DNA from: Apostichopus japonicus | Lineage: Eukaryota > Echinodermata > Holothuroidea > Aspidochirotida > Stichopodidae | Length of the DNA: 64,000 bases | NCBI RefSeq assembly: GCF_037975245.1 | Contig: NC_092577.1 | Location: forward strand, 11,104,013 to 11,168,012 | Reading direction: 5' to 3' | Shown: positions 44,588-57,384 of the stretch, piece by piece | How positions within the stretch are numbered: position 1 is the stretch's first letter | Layout of the letters: every line of letters begins with the position of its first letter | The notes under the pieces: generated by a model | What the model saw: the letters and a program-made list of their open reading frames with translations, nothing else | The model's database searches: none | What the model was told of the DNA's origin: nothing | Program-made: the position numbers and the translations under genes

Positions 44588-46774
44588 ATTGCTTCGTCAA
44601 CTCCTCTCACGGATCGGGCAGAGAACTTCTTCCTGTGTTCTGTTTGCTTGGATCAATTAAAAGAACCGAAACAGTTACCATGTCTTCACCGATATTGTAG
44701 AAATTGCTTGAAGACAGTCATTCAAGCATGCTATGATGGAAAGCTTAATTGTCCATTGTGTATGCATGAATACGTGACACCAGAAAATGGGGTTGACGAT
44801 TTCAAGACCGACTTCCATATGAATAGTATGCTCGAGTTTATACAATTGCAAAAGTCTTTTGAAAATAAAGATTTGAAGCAATGTATAAGCTGTTTGAAGA
44901 ATACAGAAGTTTCAGCTTATTGTTTTAAGTGCAGAGATAACTTGTGTGAGCAATGTAACGAGGTTCACGCCATCAGTAAAATGTTTACAAATCACAAAAC
45001 CCACATTCTGAGTCTGGATAATATAGAAACAAATAATATGACACTGGATAAATTAACATCACTAACGGAAAATCCCAGGTGTCATATCCATGACAAAAAA
45101 GAAGCGCAATTATGCTGCAGTTCTTGCAGAAATGTACCTGTGTGCTTGGCTTTTACATATAATAAGCACAAAGGTCATGACCTGCATGACATAACTGAAA
45201 TAGCAGACCGTGAAAGAAAACTACTGAAACAAGAACTTGTTGAACTAACCAAATACAAGGGTAAACTATACGAATTGCCAACGAAAATACAAATTTCTCA
45301 ACAGGAGCTGAATAAAAATGCCATGAAAAGGACAGAAAGACTAAAAAATCAGCACCAGCAACAGACACACAAGATTAAAGATCAATTTGCGGAATGTACT
45401 AAGGAACGAAAAGGGGTTTTAGAGGACATCGAAAGCAGAAGAAGCGAAAACGACCGTCGGATAACTCTTAATTTGGAAGAGGAGTTGAGCCAAGTGAGAA
45501 AGAAATATGATAAACTCAGGAAAACAACGAATCAAAAATATGACAAAGAATTTGAAGAGTTTATAAACAAATGTGATAAGGTTAAGAGCGAGCTCTTAAC
45601 CAAACTTCGCAGCCTAGATGTTAACTTGAGGAATTTGACAACAGCAAAAGACCTGCTTGTAGGGCAAAATAAAGTTGAAGTAAAGCAATTAAGAGAATGT
45701 TGCGAACAAATTATTAAAAGATACGAGAACCTCACAGCAACGTCTTCATCTATTCTTGCTTCTAAAGACGATTGGACAAACGCTCAGTGTATTCCTGGTA
45801 TTAGAGTAGCATGTGAACACCTTATAAAATAAATGAAAAAAAAATTCCCAGAGGTAGAATCTTTATTTGATTTCGATATCAGTGATGTAACGAAGGTTAT
45901 TAGGGATAACGTCAAGATTGCCCAGCATAAAAAGTCAGTGGTTGATGTTTCAGGAATCAAAGTTAAAGGTAAATATGCCACTGATATTTTAAGCAGAGGA
46001 GATGTCAAGATTTTCATAATGCACAAGGTATCTGGAGGGTATTTACACATCACTGTGTTCAACAGAAATGGTGAATTACAACGACAGGATCAGATCAAGA
46101 GTGATAAGGACGTGGTCATCTGCGGATTGTTGTCTGAGTTCAAAGTTATCATTGAAGTTCTTTGTACTTATGAAATCGGTATTTACGATGTACGTGATGG
46201 TACATTTACCAAGAAGAACATTCGTGACGTCATTACTAGGTGGCCATCTGATCAGTACGTGAGTTATGTAACTACAGATCCTGTAAAGAATCACATTATT
46301 GTTGGTACTGACAGAAGATATGTGTATGTATATACTGATCAAATGAATTACAGCCACATGATTACACTACCAGATGTTATCGATGAAAGGTATGATATAA
46401 CTGTTCATAGAGGTAGTCTCCTGGTATGTGGCATCTATACTGAGAAAGCAGCATATGCAGTCAGCATGGAGGAATCACATAGTAAACTGATGTATGAATT
46501 CACCAAACCAGATCTTGATGGATTGAACTGGAAAGCTTTCACTGTATGCACAGACAAGGATGAGTTCATCTACATGCTATGGAAAGCAGGCATCTTACAT
46601 CGGCCGAGATGTATTCTGGTACAATACAGTCAGGGTGGTCGACAGTTACTCACAACAAGAACAGTAGATGTTGATGTTAACCGTGTGTCAACATTTGAAG
46701 AGAACGGGATAGAAAAACTCTTGATGACCACATCGATGGGATCTTTCTACACGTTCGACCTTGTAGTGATGTAA
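44588..46774 (+). pseudogene. TRIM copy D, pseudogene
   Basis: Alignable over its full length with copies A-C. The initiator ATG has become ATT at 44588. The B-box2 ligand corresponding to C189 is Phe (VCLAFTY). A GAA codon has become TAA at 45830-45832, at the end of the coiled coil, where A reads IEEMKK. Downstream the frame stays open for 313 codons (45833-46774), starting fortuitously with ATG and covering the whole propeller-like half. RING and B-box1 cysteines are retained. There are no frameshifts, so inactivation is recent or partly tolerated. The N-terminal half most resembles copy C, and part of the coiled coil (ELSQVRKKYDKLRKTTNQKY) is identical to copy A, suggesting gene conversion. 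Separate expression of the second half is possible but unsupported. Confidence 0.88.
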
Positions 46775-47700
46775 AAATAGGAAATTTTTCAAGTCATTAA
46801 TATAAGCAACCTTAGAACTTCAGGGTGCTCTCAGCCTTAATATACTGACATTTATTCATCGAGAAATATTACTTCTTAAGTTTATATAACAATGTTTGAT
46901 ATATTTGATAACTTGATTATTTAGATCGGACAGATAATCTCTATAAACAGCATCAGCATGACTAACACTTTGTTGATATATTTCAACAGCTGGTCGGAAT
47001 AGTGATATCCATTCTTATCTTCCTGGTAAAATATTTCATCTGATTAAGGCAGCTCCTTGGTGCGAATCACTGATATATAGTTGCTTCCGAGAATATTCCA
47101 TTTGTGGAGGTGCGCCCATCTTGAATGTAGACCATGGCAACGGCAAATATGTACTTAACGAGATATAGTAACTCACCGAGGAATATATGACAGGAATACA
47201 CTAAAACAATGAAAGACTAATTAAAAATTAATTATTGAAAAAGTGTATCATTGTACATGCACCCCTGACTGTACCTGACTGTCTATCAAATAAAACAATG
47301 TGAGATAAATGTTTAGGTTAAATTTATATTGCATATATACTTCTGTATATTATTTCTTTAAAGGAATATATCAATATACACTCTTAGGTTGTTTTGTTTG
47401 TAAATTTTTACTTTTTTGGAATTTTATTTCATCCAACTGTACAGTTGATAAAGTATAAACATTCAAATATCCGAACCAAAATCTGTTACACATATTTAAA
47501 AAACAAAATTAACATATAAGCAATCGTTTTAATCATCATTTTTAATCATCTTTCAAAACAATTTTGTTCGTGATTCTTTCTTCTCTATCAATCTGAACAA
47601 ACCTTGGCGACTTGTAAATCGTAAATATGACTGACATTTATTTTTCTCACAAATATTGTCTTTCTTCTCTGCATCTCGTCAGTTTTGGGGTTGGTGTGTC
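46775..47700 (+). other. 3' flank of copy D, paralogous to 15000-17600
   Basis: CGAGAAATATTACTTCTTAAG, CCGAGAATATTCCATTTGTG, GTACTTAACGAGATATAG and the 47220-47700 segment follow the order seen downstream of copy B, without the LINE inserted there. A 13-bp G run lies at 47701. No gene. Confidence 0.65.
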
Positions 47701-47849
47701 GGGGGGGGGGGGGTATCGTAATATGTCTGCTGTAGCGAAAAAGAGAGACGCATTTGCATCTCCTTTCAGATCCAACAGGTCCTTTTTAACTAATTGAGCT
47801 GATGACATGGTTATGCGTCTCTCTTTGTGTTGTTGAATTTCATTTATTT

Positions 47850-48035
47850 CATTTTATGAAAATAAAAGTCTTATCAAGGCCACATAATGTCAATATTTTT
47901 AAATAAAGGGATCTGATGTGGCATAGGTATACTCCCAATTTGACTTTAGTGTTGCACAATTAAGCAGAAAATTTGTTGTACTAGACCTTTTTGGAGCAGA
48001 ATTTAGTTTAGAAAGAAATAATCCAACCGCTGCTG
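47850..48035. repeat. Segment paralogous to 19730-19912
   Basis: AAAAGTCTTATCAAGGCCACA and TTTAGAAAGAAATAAT in shared order. The next 135 bp end in a (TA)n run that received the LTR insertion at 48172. Confidence 0.7.
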
Positions 48036-48171
48036 ATTCTTTTATTTGGACACGATCGGTATATATTTGTCATCTTTATATTACATTGAATGACATACAA
48101 AAAGGCATCAAAAGATGATTAGCAACATTAGGTACATACACACAGTGATATATATATATATATATATATAT

Positions 48172-48778
48172 TGTTACGAGAAAACAACCTAATTTTCTCG
48201 TGTGTACGTATTTTCTATCTTGCCTGTTTCACCGTATTTAAATGTTTCTTACGTAATGTTTAAGCTAGGAGGTCTCTAGTTTGTGTAACTTGAGTATCAT
48301 TTTATTGCTGGCTGCGAGAGTTGGCTCTTCCTGCCGGAGCTTTATGTAAACAGTCCGGTGGACAAGGCCTCCTTCGTTCTTAGTATACGGGGAATTTTTA
48401 GGGGTGCATAGACAGCGGGGCGGGGTTAGCTCACATTCGTGTATAGCTCTGTAGAGAGCGTTGACCGGCTGTTATTAGGTTATGGCGGTTGTCAATCTTA
48501 CTGGCTATTTCTTTATTGGTCAGTTAATCGTGTATAGGATTCAACACAGTTACGGGGTCGTTTATAATGCTTTTAAAGGAGCTTTTTTAGGCATTACGTT
48601 AGGGTATATTTAGAGTAAGTTGCTAGGCAGAATCCATGCCGAATTTGTACGTTGTTTTAGGGACTTTTATTTTTGGCTTGTGCAGAGAATCGAGTAATGC
48701 ACTCTGCAGCTGCGCTGCGTAACTGCTTGTGCCTGTATGCATTCTGTAGCTGCGCTGCGTAACTGCTTGTGCCTGCGC
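48172..48778. mobile_element. Solo LTR, left part
   Basis: Starts TGTTACGAGAAAAC right after a TA microsatellite. Its presumed other end, GAAAGCGTTACA, is at 57828-57839 and is again followed by TA repeat (ATAT on both sides as a possible 4-bp duplication). TGTTACG...CGTTACA termini are typical of Ty3/Gypsy-like LTRs. No internal retroviral-type genes are present, so a solo LTR is inferred. It contains two copies of GTAGCTGCGCTGCGTAACTG-type sequence about 40 bp apart. The MULE inserted into it at 48778. Confidence 0.55.
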
Positions 48779-48857
48779 GCGTAATTTTTTTCCTAGGAGG
48801 GTTAGGGGTAATTATCATATATAGGCGTATCCAAACCCTCGCGCATGCGTGTTACTC
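48779..48857 (+). repeat. MULE left terminal inverted repeat
   Basis: 79 bp, about 96 percent identical to the right repeat by eye. Preceded by the target duplication TGCCTGCGC. Confidence 0.92.
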
Positions 48858-51800
48858 ATAGACACATCGAACGTTGTAATACACGAGTGGGGGCTGTGTG
48901 TACGTGGGCACTATGTACGCTGTACAATGCAATAGATCTCCGCTGTACAGTTTCACACGTAATGCAGTTTGCTTTTGGCCAAGGATTACCAAGTGAGAAT
49001 TGAAGAAAATAAGTGATGGGACGCGGGCTAAAGAAATACAAATTAAAGCGCGATCAAATCGTCACATCAATTATTAATTTTTGGAGGTGTTATGGCTAAT
49101 GTAGTGGACTTATTGTCTGCGTATCGGCTGGTAATTTAATATAATGGCTTAAAGATCCATGGACATTACAAATCATCATAGTGGTCCAAATTTATGCACT
49201 TCATTGTAACAATTAAGAAATCAAAAATCTTTATTTCAAGTTTCAAGTAAGACAAACATCTCATTTTCATGAAATTGTCCAGGATAGATAGTCTCATTTT
49301 AACCCTACGTACAAATCCCGTGGATCTTGTCTAAAAATTTAAAGTTTATCCTACTATAAATGTGTTAAATTTTCCACACTAAAGTCATGATTTTAAAATG
49401 TGAGCCACTTTTTTCCACCATCAATAATTGAACACACAGAAACCAAGATGGGATTGCAAATATACTTTATTAGAACGCCTGTCAGTGACGTTAGACAAAA
49501 ACTCTGTAGACAAAATGTGAAAAACAAAATGACAGTTAAATAATCAAACCATAAAACTGTAATCATTCAAATTTACATTTTACAACTTACCATTTACTGC
49601 TAAGTGCGCGCAATACGTACCATATGATATCTGAGAAAGGGAAAACAATTTTGAGGTCAATCAATCTTCACTGGCCAAACATACTGATACATCAAAACAC
49701 CAGCTGAAGCAGTTGAAGCCATTTCACCAGACAGGCCAATGGTTCTGACACAAATCACAATTTAAGCAATAAAACAAAGCATTTGACTAGACATACTACC
49801 GATTCAGCCTCTAAAGGGGTGCTTAATGGTTATCCCAGACCAGTGACACCACGGCCAACTATAGATGGCTTGCTCAGCAAGACCCACCTAGCTGTTGCGT
49901 CACCCTATATGGTTAATCGAATGTAGACCACCACAAAGGTCTTATAAATAAATAAAACAACAAAACTCACTTATGACTGGCAACATGGATCAACTTTATG
50001 TTGGTCGCCTTATCATCATACCAGTACAATCTCTGACAAAGCCCAATAATGTATCACAATATTGTGAATATGCAAACCAAACATTTGTAATACTTAGTAA
50101 AATACAAAGATATCAGGAAGCAACAAATTTAACAAGTTACAAAGTAAAAACTAAACACAAAGGTCATGCATAATCAAAATATGAAAAGGAAATTAGCAAC
50201 ATTTTCTTCAGCAGTGATATTCTTCAATCCAGCAGTCATTAAACTTATGCAACACTATCCTATTACCTTGATGGATATTTGAAAATGATAAGGAATATAA
50301 ATCTTGGGAATTAAAGTGAAATCTAACCACTGTGCCCTTGCTTAAAGTTTTCAACTCATAACTTTCTGAAGCACTGTAAAAATACAGACTACATGTACTT
50401 GGCAAAGGCGAGGGAAAGCCCTATGCCCCTCCCCCCTCATATTTTTTTTTTACCAATCACCCCAATAATTAACCCATCTAACAAGTAAAGAATTTGATCT
50501 CAAAATGTCAAGTAAAGGGAATTGACAAATCGCTTTTGCACTCACACAGACTTTTTATTGGTAATGTTGTTGATTTTTTTGACAGAAATTATTTTAAATT
50601 ATCTCACAACTATACATTCCAAGCATACCATTTGACTCCCCACCACACTGATCTTAGTACATGTGAACCAGATGATTTTTGATAAAACCATACCTCATGC
50701 CACAGGGGGTACGTCATACTTATGCACTGGGCCATATTTGACAAATCACATACTTCAGCTTTGGTATGTCACTGTGGTCAACCTTCCATTCTTGTGAACA
50801 ATACACTCTCTGTAAATGTATATACTGATGGCTACTTTTCCCCAAGTTGTACTTGACCTTGATATCCTCTTATATAAAGTTTGTACATTGTAGCAATATA
50901 TCCATTTCGATTACTAAGAAATGAATGGTTTAAAAATGCCTCTGTACATTGCATCAACACGGTATGCTTTGAACAAGTGAGAAAAATACAAAAATGCAGA
51001 ATATATACTGGTTGTACCTGCATGTGTAAAACCAAATTTAAGTTATTCCAACATAATCGTACTTTCACCTCAGTTCAATAATTACTTTAAAATAGTCGAG
51101 TCAACGCAGCTATTTCTTAATTGGCATGTAATAAAGCAAGACATACTCTGTGCATGCTTCACATTCCCCCCTCCCCTCAAAGAAAAACACAAACACTCTC
51201 AACAGTTACTACATATCAAAATTCAAAAGATTGTTGGGTATTTCATCTGGAAACAATTTAAAGCAAAACAACAACTTGGCAGCATGGTGCAATCAATAAT
51301 AAACCCGTATGAAATAAGATAAAATTTCCCCAAAGCATGGAGGTAGGATTCTGCCATGCCCAAAGTAACTGTTGACTTCAATTGGACAATGTTTGAAAGT
51401 AGTTAATCATAATATAACAAAACATATTTTGTTCCAAGCTTAATATCCCAAACTCTTTTTTTTAAATTGTTTTAAACATGTTTACAATGTATGTACTAAG
51501 TTAAATATGATCATTAAAAATGACCCCTAACTGTTCTATCATGAGGACATTGGGACTGTTGCTCCAAACAGATTACATGCAGGTCTCTTTTGTTTCTCGT
51601 ACAATTTGCGCAAGAAATATACAGCTTGATAAAATTGTAGAACAAAAATCAAAAGGGGAAACGAATGTGTTGATACCTCATTTTGTTTTCAAGGGTATTT
51701 TGTTGCAGGTTTTTTTTTATGCTAGTTTGAATTTCTACATTCATGAGCAAAGTTGCAATGTAATTTCAGTTGGAAACCTCTATGTTATATTTCAGCAGGA

Positions 51801-52292
51801 ACAGTTCCTAATTTTGATTTTTGAAATTCTCCTGTGTTAGTATACTTTCTTAGGGATTCCCTGTTTTGTATGTATGGTAATAGCCAATTAGCACAATTTT
51901 CTAACGTTTTCAATTAGCACATTTTTGGGCTCACAATTTGAACAGAAAACCCCTAATCTGAACAGCGTCTTCCTGTAATGACATCAGAACAACAACCTCG
52001 TTTGTCTTAAAAAGCATGAGCAAATTGAAAGCTTAAAAAAGGTCACTTTCACTAAAATAAATCAAAAAGGGAAAGGTAATTACATGTACTTTAAGTACAT
52101 AAAGAGAAGTCGAAATGGCAAAACTGTTCCTAAAGATCCATCATGATTTCATTGACTCTTTATAATGAATCACACTGAAAATATGTTTCTTACATTTTGG
52201 AAGAATGGCACTTGCCTAGTGACATATTTTGAGACACACAGAATGATACGTTATGTGGTGCAGGTTGTCTCCTTTTCTGAGGGAGCCCATGC
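48858..52292. other. MULE interior without recognised gene
   Basis: AT-rich; open frames up to 106 codons (51520-51840, + strand) show no recognised similarity or splice pattern. It may be the transposase 3' UTR side or cargo DNA. Confidence 0.4.
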
Positions 52293-55200
52293 CTATTTTT
52301 TTCCTTTGCTTTGGGTGGCATATGCATGCTCTGGTGTTAACATAGCTTTTGATGGCCGCCCCACAGTAAGACGCCTCCTCCCGCCCATCGGCATCTTTCG
52401 TCTTGCGACCGATGTCGGCTGGACTCCAATTTTAGAAGATGTCTGCATCCCTCCTGCCTGGTATCTGTGCCTCAATGACACAGATGCCCCACTGTACTTG
52501 CCAAATGTGCGAAGGGCACTGATCAGATGACTACGCGTGGTGAGCTTCCTGTAATTTGAAATAAAATGCTGGACTGCTTGCTGAAACTCGACATCATCAC
52601 TCTTGAGCTCCTCGCTTATTGACTTGAATGTATCCTGCAGCTCATCCTCTAGATGGGTTGGCCGGGTTGAACTTGAAGATGCTGGGGAATTGCGTTGGTC
52701 AAATGAATTGGCCAGAATTGCCTGAGCTCTAAGAGACTGCATCTTTAGAATTTGAGGGTCTTGCCTACATGTAGCTTCTCCGGCATCTGTGATGTCTTCC
52801 TCACTGGTCACTGGCTGATTCCTTTCCCCTCCATCTGCTTGGATCTGGTTACCTGGCACTAATATGCCACTCCGTAAGGGCTGAAACCATCTGTCATCCA
52901 TCGCCGTCTCACCAGTAGCCAAGGTAAGGAAGAGCTTCCTCATCTCAACTGACTGAACAGGGAGGAAGTTGGTTGAATCCAAACTGTACTTAAGAATGAC
53001 TGCTGCTTGGTGTTTGCAAGGAGCCCCAGTTTTGCCAACAGGGCAAGTGCAAGTACCAATCTCAAAACTGAGATGATACAGGACTTGCTCTTTGGCACTC
53101 TGAACAGTGTATTCATCCTCATTTTCTGTACGACTGACCGCATCTGGTGAGACGTCTTTAGGGGAGGGGTAGAACCGGGATGCGAGACTGGTGTTGCTGA
53201 GGCGATTGTTGGCAATGTCGGTGAGTTTTCTGATGTTGTAGTCTTCAAACCTGGTGAGGATAAAATCTGTCAGCTGACATACATTGAATGCTTTCAACCT
53301 GTAGAATATTTTGTCCTTGAGAATTCTCATTGCAGCTTCACAATAGGCTGTGGTGTTGATTCTGAGATCCTGCCTATGTGCCATTGACCACGACACTCTG
53401 CGTTCATATGTCTCCTGGACATGAGTGATGAAGCTGCTGTACTTCTGTGCAACTGGATCTAATGTTACACATTCTAGCTTGTGTTGCAGGTCGGCCTCTG
53501 TCTCTGCATAGACCAGGGTCTTGAAGCTATTGAGAAGGAGCGGTCTATGTTTTTTTTCCACTTTGTGTTTGCTATCCCACAGCCATCTCCACATAGCTTG
53601 CAGTAGGTGGAAAGTGCAGAGCAACAACACGCTTTCAGGGTAAACATTGTGTAGAGCTAAGCGAAGGGAGGTAGAGTCATCCGTCATGAGCACATCCGGA
53701 CCATTCTTTGAATTGAAGAAGGAATTGTCTGGAAAAACCGACTCCAAGAGTTTGAAGGCAGATGTCAATGTTGCCTCAGACTCTGATGTGGTGATAGCAA
53801 CGCCAAGAGGTAGTGCACCAGAGGGGCTGTGAGTCAACATCAAGAACACTCTACAGTTCTGGCGATCCATGTTGCCTGAGGAGTCCACAAAGACCATTTC
53901 CTTACTGAACTTCCACATGGAATGGACCCTCTTCATAAGTGGTGTACAGATAGCAATGATTGTTTAGCCATCTGACGTGGTGTCAATTTTGACGCATTCA
54001 TCGTTGTTCTTCTCATTGAAATCTTGTACCTTGTTATCCAGAAAAAGCATCATCTTCTCTCCTCCAGTGTCTCCATAGTGTGTTTTGAACTTGTGGTAAA
54101 ATACCCTGCAAAAGCAAAAAAAAAATAAAGCAAAAAAATAAACAAAACAAACAAACAAAAGAAAAAAACCCTTTAAACTGTACATCAACGATATATTTAT
54201 TTTTTTGCAATTGATATTAATTCGAAAATATAAAATCACTGTTAATTGTCAACCCAAAAGTTAAAAAAAAATGTAGTGATTGAGGATGTGTGCTGATATG
54301 CATATAGGGATTTGAATTTAGAAAATTTGGGGAAACAATGAACAATGGCACTCCTTTAAAGTTCCTACTGGTATTTTGTGTCTAGCTCAACCAATAAAAA
54401 AAAATAAAAAAACTCTTATTTAATCCATTCACACTATTTGGTATTATGCATTTATTTTCTTATATTATACATTGACCACCTGTTTGAACCTGTAAAGAAC
54501 TTTTTTATACAACTTTTTTTGAAGTCAGTCGTTATTGTTTCCAACATTGAAACAACTGAAATGTAGTAAAATTAGCCATCCAGTCCTGCATGTACATCTT
54601 CCGATTTTTTCCATAAATATTACTAAACTTCTGTATTTGTGCTGAGATTAACCACTAATTGTACATGCATTTTATAGAACTTTTTTTTTTCATTTGTATG
54701 TCCTAGGTTTAATATTTATATACAAACATGACTTGAGTCTCACCTGTAACAGTACTGCAAGTCAGGGCAACATGACCTGTCAGCAGAGAGTCTAGTGTAT
54801 TCTTCATTGGTGCAGCTCACTTGAAGATCATATTTGATGGTATCTAAGGATGATGAGGGTGAATGGCCTGATTTAAAGAGATCTAGTAGCTTCTGTCTGG
54901 TTTCACTATTGACATCTCTTTCCCGAAGGGCATCAGCACTTGATGTTTCATGATTGTGGGTCCACTTTAAACTGATGACGGTGGGATACCCTTCTCCAAT
55001 GTGAACATCTTTTGACCTGCATATAAACAAGAAAATGCATGATTTTGTACACATTGTCACTGTTTTGGGCTAAATAAAGAGTATAACTGGATTCCTTATA
55101 AATTTCTCAACTTACAAATCAGAGCCAGGGGGGTGGTTGAGGGGTTCCGCCCCCCCCAAAAAACACGCCTTTTTGCCAATTATACATTTTTTAACAAAAA

Positions 55201-57155
55201 ATAGCATATCATACAGTTTTTTTTTAATAGTGTCAACCCTTGTTAAAATACCAGAAAAAAAGGGTTTGGGGAGAGGGAAGTACCCCTACCCTCCCCCACC
55301 CCTTTCTAAAAATCCTGGATCTGCCCCTGCAAATGCAGTTGTTATTTGAGCAAGAGTAGCTCAAAATTTATCAGGGTTTCTTTTTCGGTTTAAGTACATG
55401 TATCTAAGGACATATACATGAATGCAAGATGACAACATACATGCCATGATGTTTCAGTTGCCAAACACAATATTCAATAATAACAGGTATATAGCATGTT
55501 TAACTATGAATCAAATTGCTTTACATTATTATGACCTACTGCTCACTGAATCAATGAAACATTCCTAAAATGTATTTTACCTGTTTCTCCCACGGCTGTC
55601 AGTTGATGCATTCTTTATTTTTACATACATAGTAGCTGGGACATCTAGTTTTTTTGGACCCTTTTCTCAGGTCTGCTGTTGATGATTTTGGCCGAGTGTT
55701 GTGATGACAGTGCAAGTCAACCTAATATTACAGAAGAAAAAATGCAAAGAATAAGGGCCTCATCAAGATGATATGCAATCATGTTCATTCTACATTTTAT
55801 TCATAGGCCTTCTTTAAGTAGCCAATATATATGGATATTATACTGTGAATCATTGCTAACAGACAAGCTACATAAAGCAGGGATACACAAGTGAGCTGCA
55901 TAACACTTCCTGCCCCAGAAGTAAAGACATATTTATGGGTTTTTTTCACTGGTGTCTATTCCATCAAGTTCCTCAATGACCCAATTAACTTCTTTTCATT
56001 GACTTTTGTTTTGTTTTGTTCTGATTGCAATTCAATTAGGAATTTTAAACACCACATTCACTATGAATGGTAGGACACAATGGTAATGTTTACAAATGTA
56101 TTTTTGTATTACACGAAAGATAAGCTTTCCCCCTTTGTAACTGAATGTAAGAAATTTAAACTTATTCTTTACTGGTCCTCAACTAATAGGCAACAGATTT
56201 CAGTCTTTCATACAATATGTTACGCTGACATGCTTTTTGAAGTATTGGGCATGACAATGCTTGAAACAAAAACAATCTTTCTCTTCAGTGTCATATTTCT
56301 GCCAAACTAAACCAGTGTAGGCCTTTCCAGTGTAGGCCTTTGATTCACCTAAGACACTAGTTGATATTGAAAAGGATTCGATAAAAATTGTCCACTTATT
56401 TGTCCAATAAGAAGATAAAAAAAGAATCAGTGCATTTCATTTGGACTTACCCGAAAGACATTCTTTTGCTTGTGTTGACTGACTGGATAGGTTTTGCTTG
56501 TTCTCCAAGTTGTCTCAGTTACATCCTCCAGATCCTTCAACCACTTGAGAACATCTGCCTTTTCTGTGAGACATAGTCGTAGAGTACAGTCCATCCCACT
56601 TGTGCCATGTTCTTCATAAGAACAAACCTTGTATTCATATCCCAGTTTGGGAAGGATGGGCTGTGCCAAATAAAAATTAAAAAAGAGTAATAAAATCATT
56701 GAAATACACCCAACCTTACCCTCAATATCATCTCATAGGCCTAATTATTTTTCACTTGTACAATTAAAAATGTGGCAAAGCAGATAAAGTACCGAATACT
56801 GATATAGTTCATAAAAGCAGGCTTAAGTTTGTATGAAGGCCTACTACTAGTATCATGTACAGAATTTTAAAGTTTACCGTAACATTAAAGTTTACCGTAA
56901 CATTTAAAGTTTACCGTGAAGCTAGATATACATGTAGGCCTAATGTAGGCTAGCAGATTAACATTAACCAAACCATTACATTAATGTCCGTCGCTCACAT
57001 TGATGACGACGGCTGAAATCCGTACATTGTGTCTAAAATCTGGGTGAGAGGATTACTTTATTATATACAATTGTATCGAGTAACTTTACCTCTAATCTAG
57101 GGCAAGATTCCAGCTGAAGATTGGCGCAAGGATTGTCAGTCGAACAGGTCTCCAT
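52293..57155 (-). pseudogene. MULE transposase, five exons, inactivated
   Basis: Exons on the - strand by consensus splice sites: 57155-57090 (ATG, METCSTDNPC), 56660-56451, 55721-55581, 55016-54744, 54105-52293. All junction phases agree (0, 0, 2, 2) if exon 3 is 140 nt, but it is 141 because an A run is 7 long (plus positions 55649-55655), so there is a frameshift. A TAA at 53966-53964 interrupts exon 5 just before the DDE domain. Exon 4 holds a WRKY/FLYWCH-like DNA-binding remnant (SLKWTHNHETSS). After the stop, 547 open codons include FVDSSGNMD (D18), MTDDS (D86/87), CTFH (C107, H110), a candidate third acidic residue E200, and a SWIM zinc finger (C296, C298, C307, H309). The original protein would be about 830 residues. 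It normally cuts and inserts the element; as it stands it is non-autonomous. Confidence 0.87.
55116..55335. mobile_element. Small hAT-like MITE in a MULE intron
   Basis: About 210 bp between exons 3 and 4 of the transposase. The left end is CAGAGCCAGGGGGG. The right end in reverse is CAGGGGCAGATCCAGGAT, a terminus often seen in non-autonomous hAT elements. CAAAT flanks both sides, but an 8-bp duplication is not perfect. Confidence 0.5.
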
Positions 57156-57304
57156 CGCTGCATGAACGCATATATATGTATACATGTGCAAAACGTGAAT
57201 CGCGTCGAACAAACTGTATGTATTACTACCAGGGAGTTGCTATAACATCTCCCTAGGGAGTTGTTATAATATTTCCCTGCTACTACTAGTCATAAACTTT
57301 TTAC

Positions 57305-57384
57305 GAGTAACACGCATGCGCGAGGGCTTGGAAACGCCTATATATGATAATTACCCCTAACCCTCCTAGGAAAAAAAATTACGC
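57305..57384 (-). repeat. MULE right terminal inverted repeat
   Basis: 80 bp, inverted match of 48779-48857, followed by the target duplication TGCCTGCGC at 57385-57393. Confidence 0.92.

Larger units (their letters stand above)
48779..57384 (-). mobile_element. MULE (Mutator-like) DNA transposon, 8.6 kb
   Basis: The left terminal inverted repeat 48779-48857 (GCGTAATTTTTTTCCTAGGA onward, to GTGTTACTC) matches the reverse complement of 57305-57384 except for one T in a homopolymer and two substitutions. A perfect 9-bp target duplication TGCCTGCGC flanks it (48770-48778 and 57385-57393), the size typical of Mutator elements. A five-exon transposase gene reads on the - strand. The similarity of the TIRs suggests fairly recent insertion. 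The remaining part, 48858-52290, has no recognised gene. Confidence 0.92.

Noticed and set aside
52165-52530. 121-codon + strand frame
   Set aside because: Shadow of the transposase C-terminus on the - strand.
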